A stretch of DNA of 64,000 bases, from the NCBI GenBank assembly GCA_029844215.1, contig CM056738.1, positions 67,051,593 to 67,115,592 of the forward strand, given 5' to 3'. This DNA is from Przewalskia tangutica. Taxonomy: Eukaryota; Streptophyta; Magnoliopsida; Solanales; Solanaceae. Below, piece after piece: positions 23,823 through 35,454 of this stretch (positions within the stretch are counted from its first letter, which is position 1; every line of letters begins with the position of its first letter). The notes beneath the pieces were generated by a model that was not told where the DNA came from, did no database searches, and worked only from the letters and a program-made list of their open reading frames with translations. Position numbers and translations under genes: made by a program.

Positions 23823-26296
23823 TGTCACGACTCCATTCCGGCCCGTGATCGTGCCTCACCGGCACCTGGTAGTCATACATCGAGTAATCGGAAATATAAA
23901 ACAAGACATGAAACAGCTTTATAAAATAAGACATACGCTTTATGTGAGAAAACATCGTCTTTTCTAAGATATATATATAAACATGGTTTAGCTACATCCG
24001 ATATCGCATAAACATGACTACACTTAAGGAAATATACAACTATGGCGACAGGGCCCGCCATACCTCGATCGCATAAAAATATCTACAACAGTGAGATCAT
24101 ACCCAAAAGTAGAGCCTCCGAGAAGATGGAGCTCCCGACACCAACGTAGAGATCCTAAGAATGTGGATCTAGCACTGCCGCTTACCGCAGATGAACGCAG
24201 CCTCAAGGGCGAGGTCAAGATAACAGTACTAAGTATATGAAATCAGAAATACTTAAATGAAAATATATCATTTTAAAATCAGTTTTGCAAGTATGTATGA
24301 AACAACCAAGGGACCGCACATAGTGCCACATCATAAATAAGAGCAACAATAGGTAAATCAGAATGTGTCTTTTCTAGGCAAATAATGATCGGCCGGGCCA
24401 ATTGCCCGTAGTATCACCACGCAAGCCTAATCTCGGACTCGTAGTCCGCATAGGCCACTCACATAGGCCCGCATAGGTACATAACCCCGCATCGAGGGTA
24501 GCTACTCCTCGCATCGCCCCGACTCGTAGTCCGCATGGCCACATAGACCGCATGAGGTATAACCCCGCATCACTAACTCGAACTCCGTAGCTCCGCATAG
24601 GTCCCCGACCCGCATGAGGTATTCTCGAATCACGGTCCTGCATCGCCGAGTCTACCCCGTGACGGAGGCGCCTTAACCCCTAGAATATGTCAAGAGGTGA
24701 GTGATAGTACACTAACATAACACTTATCTTTAAACAACATAAGCACAACAAGAATACTCTCTTATACAAACGTTACAAGACACTAACACACATAGCATCA
24801 TATCATGTCTACTTATCAAACCATCTTATTATTCTTTTCACAATTCAATATAAGTCCATTATAAACACATAGGCAAACTGCTTTCTTTTATCATTCTTAA
24901 GTGGTTATACTTAACTTCCCATAAGGCTAGTATAACTCTTAAGCTTCGCTTTAAAACCAATTAGTTCTCTTCATAAAAATGATTCAAGATTCTTTTAAAT
25001 GCTTTCGCTTCTTTATTATTCAGGCTTAAGCGTGAGGCATCACAGTAAGTATTATTCGTGCTTAAGCGTGAGGCATTGCCGTAAGTATTATTCAGCTTAA
25101 GTCAAAGACATTGTCGTAGTTATTATTCGATTAACACATGTACGTCTTCACCGCACTACATATATATTGTAAAATATCATGCTTTAGGAAGAATCACATA
25201 CCTTCTCAAATAAAACCACCGCCAAGTTGAATATGTCGCGCGCAGAGAATCAAATTTATAATAGTCGACACGCCTATCAACGCTCGACTACTTTGTAACC
25301 GATTCTAAACAATGGGTTCTATATCCTACGGAAAATTGGGCGACTTCCCTACCCTGAGCTACTCAAGTCTCATCAGGAAAACGATGCTATGTAAGTACAA
25401 TTTGATTATTCTTCTTTAAACCCTTCTACCGTGATAATTCAATTCTATTCTGTGATATTCTTCTAAGTATTTTATACTTATTCTTATACTACTACAAGAT
25501 GTATTCTCTAATTCAAAAGAGGTTAGGATTATTTACCTCGGTAAGCCCAATAATATCCTAGATAAAGTCGCGCTGAGCAAGGTTTAGCTCCTAAGTCAGA
25601 CGCTCAGGTAGCTCCAAGAAACCTTACAAGTTCTTCACAACTTCTACTAAGGACTAAGGGATTTGGGCTAGGTATTTTGGGCATTATAACAATACAAGAA
25701 GGCAACTTTTCTACCAAGGGAGGGGGTAGGTTTCACAGGCTAGGGGAGGGGTTGCCTCGCCAAGCTTCAAGGGGGGGTAGGAGGCTTTGGACGAAAAGCT
25801 TTAGAGAGAGGGGAGGGATTTTTGAATACTTTGAAATTGATTGGTGGATGAAGAACTCTTCATCTAAAGGGGGTATTTATAGGTCAAGAAGTTGGCCAAC
25901 CAATGGCCAAGATTAAGCCAAGTGCTAGGCAAGTGTAAGGCCAAGATTGGGCAAGTGTCCTTATCCATCTACTACACAAAATATCCTACCTAATCCTTGA
26001 CTTGTGCAAAGGCACAAAAACGTGCAACTCTATGTCCAATTCGTCCCAATGGACGATTTCAAGTCCACCAATTGGAGGTGCCAGTGTCGCCTCCCGTTGG
26101 TCCAAAATGTTTCGTCTCTCGGAAAAATCCGCAAAAATACTAAATGACATAGCCGAATTTTCCTACGAAGTCGTGGAAACGCTTTGTCGGAAACGATTCT
26201 TTTAGTGAGTTGTGCACAAATAAAAACGCCCAAGGCTTAAACTTTTAAGGCCAACCAGACGACGCCATACGCATACTCCTAAATACGGGTATAACA
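23823..26296 (-). repeat. B1 outer 5' LTR
   Basis: 2474 bp, TGTCACG...GGGTATAACA on the + strand, next to the right ATAAG. Nearly the length of the 3' LTR (2478 bp). Confidence 0.9.
25874..25881 (-). promoter_or_regulatory. TATA-like box of B1 5' LTR
   Basis: TATTTATA in GGGGGTATTTATAGGTC; conserved LTR position. Confidence 0.65.
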
Positions 26297-26301
26297 ATAA
26301 G
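26297..26301. other. Target site duplication of B1, right copy
   Basis: ATAAG, identical to 14179-14183. Confidence 0.9.
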
Positions 26302-26552
26302 GCTAAGGTAATTTGGGTATAGTAACAATACTTTTGAGAGTATTTCTACCAAGAGGGGGGGTGTATACCCCTCGGCCTACCCCACTAGGGGGGGGTACTC
26401 TCGGCCAAGGGGGGGGGGGGGGAGGAGCTCTCGGCCACAAGGCCTCACAAAAGGAGAGGGGTTGTTGGACGAAACACCACACAAGGGGAGGGAGGAATTT
26501 TAGACTTAGGAAATATAGGAATGGATGAAGAAGTCTTCAAACTTAGGGGGGG

Positions 26553-26560
26553 TATTTATA
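26553..26560 (-). promoter_or_regulatory. TATA-like box of A2 LTR
   Basis: TATTTATA in the right-hand piece of the split A2 LTR, with G-rich runs just left of it (26340-26430) on the transcribed side. Confidence 0.65.
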
Positions 26561-27580
26561 GGACAAGCCAAGGCCAACCAATGGCCAAGATCATGCCAAG
26601 TGCATAGCAAGTGTAAGGCCAAGATTGGGACAAGTGTGTGTGGGTCCCACTTTATCAATCAACACACAAAATATCCTACCAACTACACTCTCCAAATCGT
26701 CCCAAGTCCGCCCCTCACGTCCGCCAATGAGAGGGTGCCAAGTGGCGCCCTCTTGTTGGCCCAACACGTTTCGTCTCTCGGAAAAATCCGCAAAAATAAA
26801 AATGACATAGCCGGAATTTTCCTTCGCAAGTTGTAAAACGCTTCATTTAAAAAACGACTCTAACCGGGTGTTGTGCACAAAATATATCGGCCAAGCCACT
26901 TTAAAGTCCAAACTTTTCTACGTACGTCCTTACGTACATACTCTGGAAATACGGGGTATAACAGATTCTTGAACTATTCTAAAGATAAGAGACCTGATTC
27001 CTAAGTTATGATTTTTGAAGTATTTTGAAAGTAGTGTAACTTGAATTGAAGTACAAGCCTCTTGGTTATAGAGAGAGCAAAGTGGTCTAAGACATAAAGA
27101 GTTATAACGGCTTTATGGGAAGTTAGTTATGACGGCTTTATGGGAGGATAAGGATGTCTTGGTTTCTAAAGCATAAAGTTAGTATAACGGCTTTATGGGA
27201 AGTTGGTTATAATAACTTTATGGAAGCTTAAAGAAATGGTTTTTTCTCGAATAAGGTAAGCCTAGATAAAAGAATGGATACTAAGAAAGGCAATTCGATT
27301 TAAAGGCATCAATTGCTTAAAGTTTAAAATGAGGGTCACTTGAGTTAGGTCAAGCATATTTCTAATAGTATAGTGACTTGTTTGAAATGTAGATAAGCAT
27401 TGATACTACGGGTGTTAGTATCTTGGGGTCTTATGTGGAAAAGGGATCTTGGAAAGAATAGAAATACATAGTACTTTGGGTTGAATTTTCCCAGGACTTG
27501 TTAAGTGATATGGAAAATGCCTAAGGTCATAAAATGAGATCCATTTTGTATGTTAATGAAAGTCTAAAGAAGTTAGGAGC

Positions 27581-27821
27581 TTACTTGGACGTACCGTTAG
27601 TGATGGAGGATTCTACGGGTATGCCTCCATTGCCTCCTTATGAGTCTACCGGGACGTACCGGCAGTGATGTGGATTCCACGGGTATGCTTCCCTGGTCAT
27701 AGTATGCGTTTACTTGGACGTACCGACAGTGATGTGGGATTCCACGGGTATGCTTCTATGGTCTTAGTATGGGTTACCGGGACATACTGTCAGTGATGTG
27801 GGATTCCACGGGTATGCACCG
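27581..27821 (+). repeat. 64-65-bp tandem repeat in C-type LTR (4 units)
   Basis: ACGTACCG or ACATACTG followed by TCCACGGGTATGC recurs at 27588, 27653, 27717 and 27781. Related in part to the A1 70-bp unit (GGACATACTG, CGGGTATGCTTC) but with a different length and core. Confidence 0.85.
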
Positions 27822-27864
27822 TGGACATGCTTACGATGAGGGATTCTGAGGCATGTAGTTTGAG

Positions 27865-27970
27865 GGGTAAGAGTATAAATGAGGGGTACACCCCCAAGAT
27901 CGTTATACCACCTTCTTCAGGGTAAGAGTATAAATGAGGGGTAAACCCCCAAGATCGTTATACCACCTGG
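27865..27970 (+). repeat. 55-bp direct doublet
   Basis: GGGTAAGAGTATAAATGAGG starts at 27865 and 27920 and continues through CCCCCAAGATCGTTATACC in both copies. It is absent from the A and B LTRs read here. Confidence 0.88.
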
Positions 27971-28834
27971 TTCCGTGGATTTGCTACCCACGATGCGAGG
28001 GACACCTCATGAAGTCATGTACCCGAGATGAGGGATTCCACGGGCATGATACATATACATGTAAGTATTGTGTATGTGTACGCCGATGAGTAGGAGATGC
28101 CACAGGCGCCACGTGGTTAGATTTGTGCGTACGCGGTGAGGAAGGATGCCACGCGCGTCCACGAGTTAGATTTTACACCTAGGCTGGCAGTGATGGGGAA
28201 TCCCACGGGCGCGCTTGGATATTTGAGGGCTGGTGTTCATAGCCCTGGTGTGACTACGGTTCATATGATGAAACAGGCTGTATAAGGTAAAACTGACTTT
28301 CATTGCTTCCACTTCAGTAAGGCACAGTGTACTGTTAATTTGGTTATCATATATGTCTTCACCGTATCTTTTTACTATTATGATTTAAATTACGCATTTC
28401 AGCCGCATACTTGGTACATGTTTTGTCTTGACCTCCTTCGGGGCTGCGTCATGCCGCAGTTGAGGTACATAGCTTGCGATCCGCACTCAGGATCACCGCT
28501 CGTTCGAAAGCTCCATTTCTCCGAGGCTTTGTCTTTGGTATGGTTCCTCAAGTCGTTGACTTTTGTACATTCGTGGGTACGGCGGGGCCTGTCCCCACGA
28601 TTGTTATGTAAACTCTTAGAGGTCTGTAGTCATATATTGTGGGTCACTTTATAAAAAAAAAATTGAGGTAACTGCTTTTGGATTTGTTTATATCCAGGAA
28701 GGTAGCCTTATCGGCTAACCTATTATTTATTTCATTGTTAAAGCTTATGTATGTTTCGCTGATTATTTCTGATGTATACCTGTAAGGGTGCCCATGTAGG
28801 GCACCAGTCGCGGGCCCGGGGTCGGGTCGTGACA

Positions 28835-29383
28835 CTTGTCCCTGTCATCTTTTGGCCAGTTATTATCTTATTTACTGTACTTTATGTTTACATAATTGGT
28901 ACCTTGTTGTACTGACCCCTTTCGGGGGGTTGCGTTCATGCCCGCAGGTATAGGTACTCAGTTTGGTGATCCGCGAGCTTAGTATCTTCGCTCAGCTTTT
29001 GGGATAGCTCCATTGTTCTGGAGCTTGTCATTTTGGTACAGATCTGCCATTATAGACTTATGTATATTCAGGGGTACGGCGAGGCCTTGTTCCGTCATAG
29101 TTCATTATCATACTCTTAGATGTCTGTAGACATGTATGGGTGGTAAACGTGTATTTGGACGTGTATAGATTGTAGTTCGTTTTGGGCGTATTCTGTATAT
29201 AGCGCCGCCTTGTCGGTTTGCCTATTTTTATAAAATGAGTTTACTATTACAGTTCAGGGGACAAGATCCCTTTTGTTTTAAGATGATGAGTTTTCATAAG
29301 CTTCCGTTGGTTATATGTGATGTGTGGGTATAAGGGTGCCCAGGTAAGGCACCAGTCACGGCCCGTCGGTTTGGATCGTGACA
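28835..29383 (+). repeat. D-type LTR, 3' end
   Basis: A second plus-strand LTR end directly after the first, finishing GGATCGTGACA at 29383. It has the superfamily GGGTGCCCAGGTAAGGCACC block but differs upstream. Probably the C-type LTR inserted in this one. No PBS follows. Confidence 0.7.
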
Positions 29384-29484
29384 CATGCCCATATATACAT
29401 GAAGAAATTACCGTACCAAGATAGATTGACACCCCAAAACAAAGGGACTGCTCCAAAAATTGTTGAATCAAGACTACTAACGAT
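29384..29484. other. Unassigned 101-bp segment between two LTRs
   Basis: Bounded by a plus-strand LTR end and a minus-strand LTR end. No PBS, no repeat. An open minus-strand frame crosses it (FGAVPLFWGVNLSWYG) but I do not recognise it. It may be older target sequence. Confidence 0.4.
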
Positions 29485-30863
29485 TGTCACGACCCGGCTC
29501 GCGATCGGTGCCCTACACAGGCACCCTTTCAGGTATACATCAGAGAATAGCAGCGGATCATACACAACTCATAAATATAATTAGACAGCAAATATGAACA
29601 GGCTAGCCGATAAGGCCGCCTTCCATGAAATATACATAATCCAAAATTTAAAACAACACATCTCTGTTCTTACAACCCAATCCACAAATATGACTACAGA
29701 CCTCTAAGAATAACAACTGTGACGGGACAGGGCCCCGCCATACCCCTGAATATACATAAATCTACAACATCAGGGAAACCGTACCAAAAGACAAGCCTCC
29801 GGATAAATGGAGCTTCTAACACCTGATCAGTGATCCTAAGAATGAGGATCCACCACCTGCTTACCCCTACCTGCGGCATGAACACAGCCCCCCGAGGAAA
29901 TGGGGTCAGTACACAATATGTACCAAGTATGTAAAACTGGAAAATACTGCAATTTACATCATAAGTCTAAAATAAAGCTGGAGACATGTATGATAATCAA
30001 ATTAACAGTATATTGTGCCTTACAAACAATGAGAGTAAAATAGACATTTCCGGTTCTTAAAAATGGGAAGCTGGTGATTAACGGAGGACCATCCACCCGT
30101 AGTATTATCACGCAATCCTACTCCTGGGACTATTTCACCCGCATAGGCCGTATGGACCCGCATGAGGTAACTTCCTCGCATAGGACTGGTCCGCCCCGCA
30201 TAGGACTATTTCAGCCGCATGAGCCCTACGGACTCGCATGAGGTATTCCTCGCATCATGGGTAGCAAATCCATGGAATATGCAAATGCCACAAGCCCGGG
30301 GAATGACCCCGTAATGAACAATATATCCCAAGCACAACCGGCTACTATAATTAACATAAACAAGTTAAGAAACCCCTTAACTTCTCATTGACTTAATTAG
30401 CATACACTCTCATTTATTTTTAACTTAAGGCACTATCGTATCATAAAAGATACGGGAATTTAACCCAAAGTACTACGTACTTCTATTCTTTTAAAATGAC
30501 TCTTTTTCATATAAAACTCCAAGATACTAATAACCGTAGTATCAAGTCATATCTACTTTTCAAGACAAGTCACAATACCTTTTAGAAATACATTTATAGG
30601 CTTCTAAATCAAGTGACTTCTCTTTAAAACCTTAAGCAATTGATGCCTTCAAATCAATTTGCCTTTCGTTATTTCAAGTCATTTATCTTTATTTACATTA
30701 CTAGAGTAAACCACTCTTTCATCTTTCCATAAAGCTATTATAACCAACTTCCCATAAAGTCGTTATACTAACTTTATACTTTAGGCAATTACATTCTTCT
30801 TTATATCCAAGAGACTTATACTTTCAAAACAAAACAAGTATCATATACTTTCAAAATACTTTA
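29485..30863 (-). repeat. C-type LTR on minus strand, interrupted
   Basis: Starts TGTCACGACCCGG and resembles the reverse of 27500-28834 (GATAAGGCCGCCTTCC matches GGAAGGTAGCCTTATC). It stops at 30863 where a plus-strand LTR begins; the remaining part was not found in the window. Confidence 0.75.
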
Positions 30864-31091
30864 TGTTATACCCCGTATTTCCATAGTATGTACGTAAGGA
30901 CGTACGTAGAGAAATTTGAATTTCAAATTGGCTTGGCCGAATTCTTTTGTGCACAACACCCGGTTAGAGTCGTTTTTCGACGAAACGTTTCCACAGCTTA
31001 CGTAGGGAAAATTCCGGCTATGTCATTTACTATTTTTTGCGGATTTTTCCGAGAGACGAAACATTTTGGACCAACGGGAGGGTGACACTTG
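30864..31091 (+). repeat. A/B-type LTR start, 228 bp
   Basis: Begins TGTTATACCCCGTATTTCC and is collinear with the first part of the A1 3' LTR and B2 LTRs up to GGAGGGTGACACTTG. It is broken exactly within the conserved palindrome by the minus-strand LTR at 31092. Confidence 0.85.
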
Positions 31092-31742
31092 TGTCACGAC
31101 CCGAATCCGGGCCCGTGACTGGTGCCTTACCCCGGGCACCCTAGTGATACAATCATCAGAGAAAATCAGCGGAAAATAAAACATGAACATGAAATGAGAG
31201 ATATTATAAATAAACAGGCCAACCAAAACGGTTTTCAACATATATATATAAAGACATTTGAGCGATTATAATCCTTACAACCCTGCCGACAACAATGCTA
31301 TGCACTTAAGATTTATACAACAACTATGACGGACAGGGCCCGCCATACCACGAACGCATAAGAACTTACGGACTGTGGTAACATACCAAAGATAAGCCTC
31401 CGACGAACGGAGCTTCCCAAAACGCTGAAATGAGATCCTAAACGCGGATCGGCGGTACCGATGTACTTCTACCATGCAGATGAACGCACTTCGGCGAGGT
31501 CAAGATAACAGTACTAAGTATGTGAAATCAGAATATCGTAAATGAAATCATAATAGTCTATAAAAAGCGGAGACATGTATGATGACCAAACTACAGACAT
31601 AACATATAACCCGATACATCAAGTCGTGACTCACGCCTCCAAATTATCACTCGTGCGTGGAATTTCTTCCTCATCGCAGCTTTATGATATAACAATACCA
31701 AGGAGTATACATGAACACGTGTCCCACCTGTGTCATAAAACC

Positions 31743-32035
31743 GTGACAGACAAGTACAACTACGGATCCGACCGTACTCAATAATACAATGCAACCACAA
31801 ACACGGTCGACACGGCAAGTGCAGAGCCGACTACCAGATACCAAGGCCGGCCACGTAGCTGATCGGCAAGTACGAGGGTCGACCACCGGTACTGCGTCAG
31901 ATCACGAGACTTCACACTAATCGAACGGGCAAGTGCGAGGGCTAACTACTGTGTACCAAGGCCGAATCAGCCACGAGACGGGGCAAGTACGAAAGCCGAC
32001 CACCAGGTACCAAGGCCGAACAGTAAGAAACCTCG
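31743..32035 (-). repeat. Irregular 50-65-bp repeats in LTR variable slot
   Basis: GGCAAGTRCGAG...CCGACYACC...TACCAAGGCCG recurs about five times (from 31743, 31814, 31865, 31928, 31982). Flanked by the same conserved blocks that flank the 70-bp and 33-bp arrays in other LTRs. Confidence 0.75.
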
Positions 32036-32190
32036 TGGAGAGCTAGTCCATGGAATAACACTATCAACAGGAGCGTACCTGTGGAATTCTCCGTCACTGC
32101 CGGTACGTCCAAGTAAGTTCTCAACAAGTCAACCGACTCCATTGAGACGCGGTTATATAGAACACCATTTGCACAACAAAGGCTATCACC

Positions 32191-32262
32191 ACAAGCATAA
32201 GCAAGTTACACAACAACAAGCATAGGCAAGTTACACAACAACAAGCATAGGCAAGTTACACA
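32191..32262 (-). repeat. 25-bp tandem repeat (3 units)
   Basis: ACAAGCATAGGCAAGTTACAC at 32191, 32216 and 32241. The A1 LTRs have a two-unit form (about 210-250 and 9330-9370). Confidence 0.85.
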
Positions 32263-34332
32263 ACTCAAGCTACTTTCATTTTATGCCAAAGTCGGGTTTT
32301 AACCCTACAAGATTACTACGACGTTAAATTCCTTTTAAAGATCCATTCCTTTTATAAAAGTCACCCGATACCCGTAGTATAAAAATAGAGTGACTTATAT
32401 CTTTTAAGTAAACCAAAACAACCTCCATACTTTCCTTTTTAAAACCAAATTAAGGCAATACCATGCCTTCTTTTAGACCAAAACACTTCTCTTTTTAAAG
32501 TCAAGTTACCACATTAAAACCAATGACAAAACCTTCTCTTTTGTTTTCATAAAGTCGTTATAACCAACTTCCCATAAGCTGTTATAACACTTTATGTTTT
32601 AAACCATTTTAAGACAACCCAATGCCTTTCTTTTCCCTAACGTTCCAGTTTGCCTAATTTCAATTACACAAGTCTCTTTTTAGAAAAGTTTCATAGTTCC
32701 ATTGTCTTAATCTCTTTTTAAAACAATTGAGTAACACATGCCATAAAGTAGAGTTATTCTTGTTCATAATCAATTTTATTAAGCGGCCATGATCTAGAAA
32801 ATGTAATATCATTTTGTCTCATCTTAGCTTCTATGCAGATGGAGGTTTCACCGGTTTTAATAATACTTAATTATTCAATACATTTTCCTTTATTAACGCC
32901 GCAGTTGGTTTGTCGATACACATTACGATTCAAATCAAGAAACATTGTTCCTTTCAAAACCAAGTACTCATTACTCACGAATGAGGCTTCACACAAAATT
33001 CATATTAATTCATTCAAGTCAAGTCTCTTATCTTTTAAGATCAATAAACCTATTCATTTTACCTTCCTTAAGACGTTATACCTAACTTCCCATAAAGCTA
33101 GTATAACTCTTATGTTTTCAAAACCAAGTATTACTCTTCTTTCAAACAGTCTTTTGAAATACTTCAAGTTCTTTATTATCACACATCAAGTCGATTACCT
33201 TTTAAAACCACAAAGAATTTTCTTACCTACATAAGGTCATTATAACCAACTTCCCATAAAGCCGTTATAACACCTTATGTTTCAAACCAATCAAATATTA
33301 ACACATGTACGTCACCGTACTACATAGTCATACACATATCATGCTAGAACAGATAGGAAGAGGTTCACATACCTCGCGACGATTATCGACTAATAGCAAA
33401 ACGCCCAAGTACCTCAAATCGTCTGGCTACTCCTTAAGCCAAGTAGATCACGCCACACGTAGTACTTCAACCTATAGAGGCCACAAGGCGCCTATTAACA
33501 TCAAGGTCTCCACGTAGAATATTCTCAAAAATTCGAAAATTGGCTCTTCCCGCAACAAGGCGTTAATCTCCTCCTTATCGAGGCCGCTACCAAGCCAACC
33601 GTGGGGGGTTGCACGCCTTACCTGGGACGTGTACAATTCTACACACGAATACTACACAAGTCATCAGTAATACACCCCATGTAATTACGTTGCTTCTTAT
33701 TTAACTTCAGCTTAAGTCGCAAGACATTCTGTAAGTAGTATTCAGGCTTAAGTCAAAAGACATTGCCGCACAACTATGTTCAATTCTATATATAGTATAC
33801 TTCAACTATATATTCCTACAACATGTAATTTCCAATTACAATAGAAGGTCAAGAGTGTTTACCTCGATAAGCCCAAATTTATCCGAGTTATATGTCGATC
33901 CTGAGCAAGGTTTAGCTCTACTCCGCGCTCCAACCCGCTCCAAACAACCCTTAGAAGTTCTAACTAACTTCTACTTAACTTCAACTACGGGTGAAGATTT
34001 ACTTAGGGTTTCGTTTTTGTGGTGAGGAAGTATAATAGTATTTTCTGGGCTTTTGTATAAGTGTAACCTTGGGAATACTACAAGGTATATGGGCCAAGGT
34101 ATTTGGGCATTATAACAATACTTGGAGAGTATTTCTATACCACAAAAAGGGGGGTATTTATACGAGACAACTAGGCTAGGGGGGGTACCCCACGGCTAAC
34201 CACTACAAAGGGGGAGGGGGAAGCTCTCGGCCAAAGGGGGGTGTGGTGGACGAAACTCAAGAGGGAGGGAGTAGTTTGAGACTTAGATAGATTGCTCAAG
34301 TTTAGGATGAAGAATGTCTTCAACTAGAGGGG

Positions 34333-34340
34333 TATTTATA
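34333..34340 (-). promoter_or_regulatory. TATA-like box of minus-strand LTR
   Basis: TATTTATA in GGGGTATTTATAGGTCAAG. Confidence 0.65.
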
Positions 34341-34533
34341 GGTCAAGTGAAGGCCAACCAATGGCCAAGATGAAGACAAGTGCATAGCAAGTGTAAGGCC
34401 AAGATTTAGCCATGTGCTACCTTATCCATTCCATAAAAATATCCTACCTAACCCTTGACCAAGGGAAAGGCACAAAAAATGTGCAAGCCATCCCACTTTG
34501 CCGTCCAACCTCTTCCAATGTGAGGGTGACAAG

Positions 34534-34699
34534 ATTTTGGAGAATGTCGTGACAATTTTAGGGATGATAAGTGTTAAGACTTTATAACTCATTGTTCTTT
34601 ATTTATTTTCCACTAATTTAATTTGTTAATAAGAACGTGGTTCGCCTACTCGGGGGAATAGGGTAGGTGTCATCACGACTTGTGACTTGGTTCGTGACA
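34534..34699 (+). repeat. Array E LTR 1, 3' end only
   Basis: Matches the last 166 bp of the other E LTRs from ATTTTGGRGAATGTCGTGAC to GTTCGTGACA. Its left edge is an abrupt join to the truncated A-type LTR; AG at the join is shared by both sides. Confidence 0.85.
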
Positions 34700-34917
34700 A
34701 AGTTGGTATTAGAGCTTCTAGGTTAATCGGTCTAATGAGTACAAGAACAATGTCTAGTAGAGTCTTGCAGATTGGTACGTAGACGTCTGTACCCATACTC
34801 GAGAGGCTATAGGACATTTAATAAACACTTCACTTCTTTTCTCTTTTCGTGCTAGTTCAATCCGATTAGTATCTGGTTCATTCTCTTCGTGCGAGATTGT
34901 TCAGATTGATATCTTAA

Positions 34918-35307
34918 ACTCATTTCTATGCTTTTCCGGGTAGACCAGAAGCCGAGGCCTCTGATGCGGTTATCACATGTATTATTTCGGGTTGTCACCG
35001 ATCAACTTCTGTCTTATTTGATCCAGGTTCTACTTTCTCTTATGTGTCCACCTATTTCTCTCCAGGTTTGGATATGCTTTGTGATATGTTTGATGTACCT
35101 ATTCGTGTCTCTACTCCTGTCGGGGATTCGGTGATAGTAGATCGAGTCTATAGGTCTTGTGTGGTCACGTTTAAGGGGTATGATACTTGGGAGACCGAGG
35201 CGGATATGCGGAGTAGAAATCCTCAGTTGTTCGACAGTTTAGGTACCTATTTTCCTCCACCGCTACCTTGTCACTCGAGGAAGAGCGATTATTTAATTGG
35301 TATCTAA
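34918..35307 (+). pseudogene. Array E unit 1: protease-to-pol-tail fusion frame
   Basis: Open from 34918 to the TAA at 35305, 130 sense codons, with no ATG before 35044. GRPEAEASDAVIT leads to LFDPGSTFSYVS, the aspartic protease active site (D-P-G-S-T), then VGDSVIVDRVYRSCVVTF. After that the sequence reads TWETEADMRSRNPQLFD, which resembles the last residues of plant Ty3-type pol (after integrase), not protease. The join at about 35185 therefore marks loss of the rest of PR, RT, RH and most of IN. The stop abuts the next LTR. A functional peptide is doubtful because the natural start and gag are gone. Confidence 0.8.
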
Positions 35308-35454
35308 TGTAACGACCCGTTGGTCGTTTAGCACTTTAAAACTACGAAAAGGATATGAGACTATAGGGTAAATAAATATTATGTTTTTAATATACAAGTT
35401 GTGCAAAATTTTAGTTAAGTAAGTGAGTGGGCCAAGCCCACTACCCTGATTGGT

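Larger units (their letters stand above)
20501..25109 (-). repeat. 2.3-kb tandem duplication inside B1
   Basis: Unit 1 is 20501-22802 (2302 bp) and unit 2 is 22803-25109 (2307 bp). Each spans about 1 kb of gag, the PBS and the second half of the 5' LTR. The join at 22797-22802 is AAAGAC, a hexamer also present at both parental points (20495-20500 in gag, 25104-25109 in the LTR), so the join shows 6-bp microhomology. Confidence 0.85.
14184..26296 (-). mobile_element. Element B1: Ty3-type gag-pol retrotransposon with internal duplication
   Basis: On the minus strand the order is 5' LTR (26296-23823), PBS, partial gag (23623-22803), LTR second half again (22802-21524), PBS, gag, protease, RT-RNase H, integrase, polypurine tract and 3' LTR (16661-14184). 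The outer ends carry a perfect ATAAG target duplication, so the whole 12.1 kb behaves as one insertion, later enlarged by a tandem duplication of about 2.3 kb. The pol order PR-RT-RH-IN makes it Ty3-type. Many frameshifts break every domain. It is inserted in the 5' LTR of A2. Confidence 0.9.
11359..26963 (-). repeat. A2 5' LTR, split by element B1
   Basis: Starts TGTCACGACCG at 11359 beside the PBS and ends GGGGTATAACA at 26963. Element B1 (14184-26296) interrupts it; the pieces total about 3.49 kb. The break is clean, with ATAAG duplicated on both sides. The right piece holds the TATA-like box (26553), a G-rich block (26340-26430) and the LTR start. A2 itself appears to sit in the C-type LTR that resumes at 26964. 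Confidence 0.85.
26964..28834 (+). repeat. C-type LTR, 3' part
   Basis: Plus-strand LTR of the A/B superfamily. It shares the TTATAACGGCTTTATGGG subrepeats, the GGGTGCCC block and the end GGTCGGGTCGTGACA at 28834. Its start is not visible; A2 probably inserted into it, leaving the rest outside the window. It has its own variable-slot repeats of 64-65 bp and a 55-bp doublet. No PBS follows; another LTR end begins instead. Confidence 0.8.
31092..34533 (-). repeat. A-type LTR on minus strand, right end truncated
   Basis: Starts TGTCACGACCCGAATCC and is collinear with the solo LTR 4927-8194, including the TATA-like box (34333). It lacks the last ~230 bp (the LTR start): it stops at GAGGGTGACAAG, again inside the conserved palindrome, and joins array E. 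It has its own variable repeats (31743-32035). Confidence 0.85.

Noticed and set aside
26340..26430. G-rich block in A2 LTR as a possible regulatory quadruplex
   Set aside because: Equivalent short G or C runs next to the TATA box occur in all these LTRs and vary freely in length; no further evidence.
34928..35134. 68-residue frame starting MLFRVDQKPRPLMR, also at 38162 and 40069
   Set aside because: Shadow of the protease frame one base over; the protease motif D-P-G-S-T lies in the other frame.
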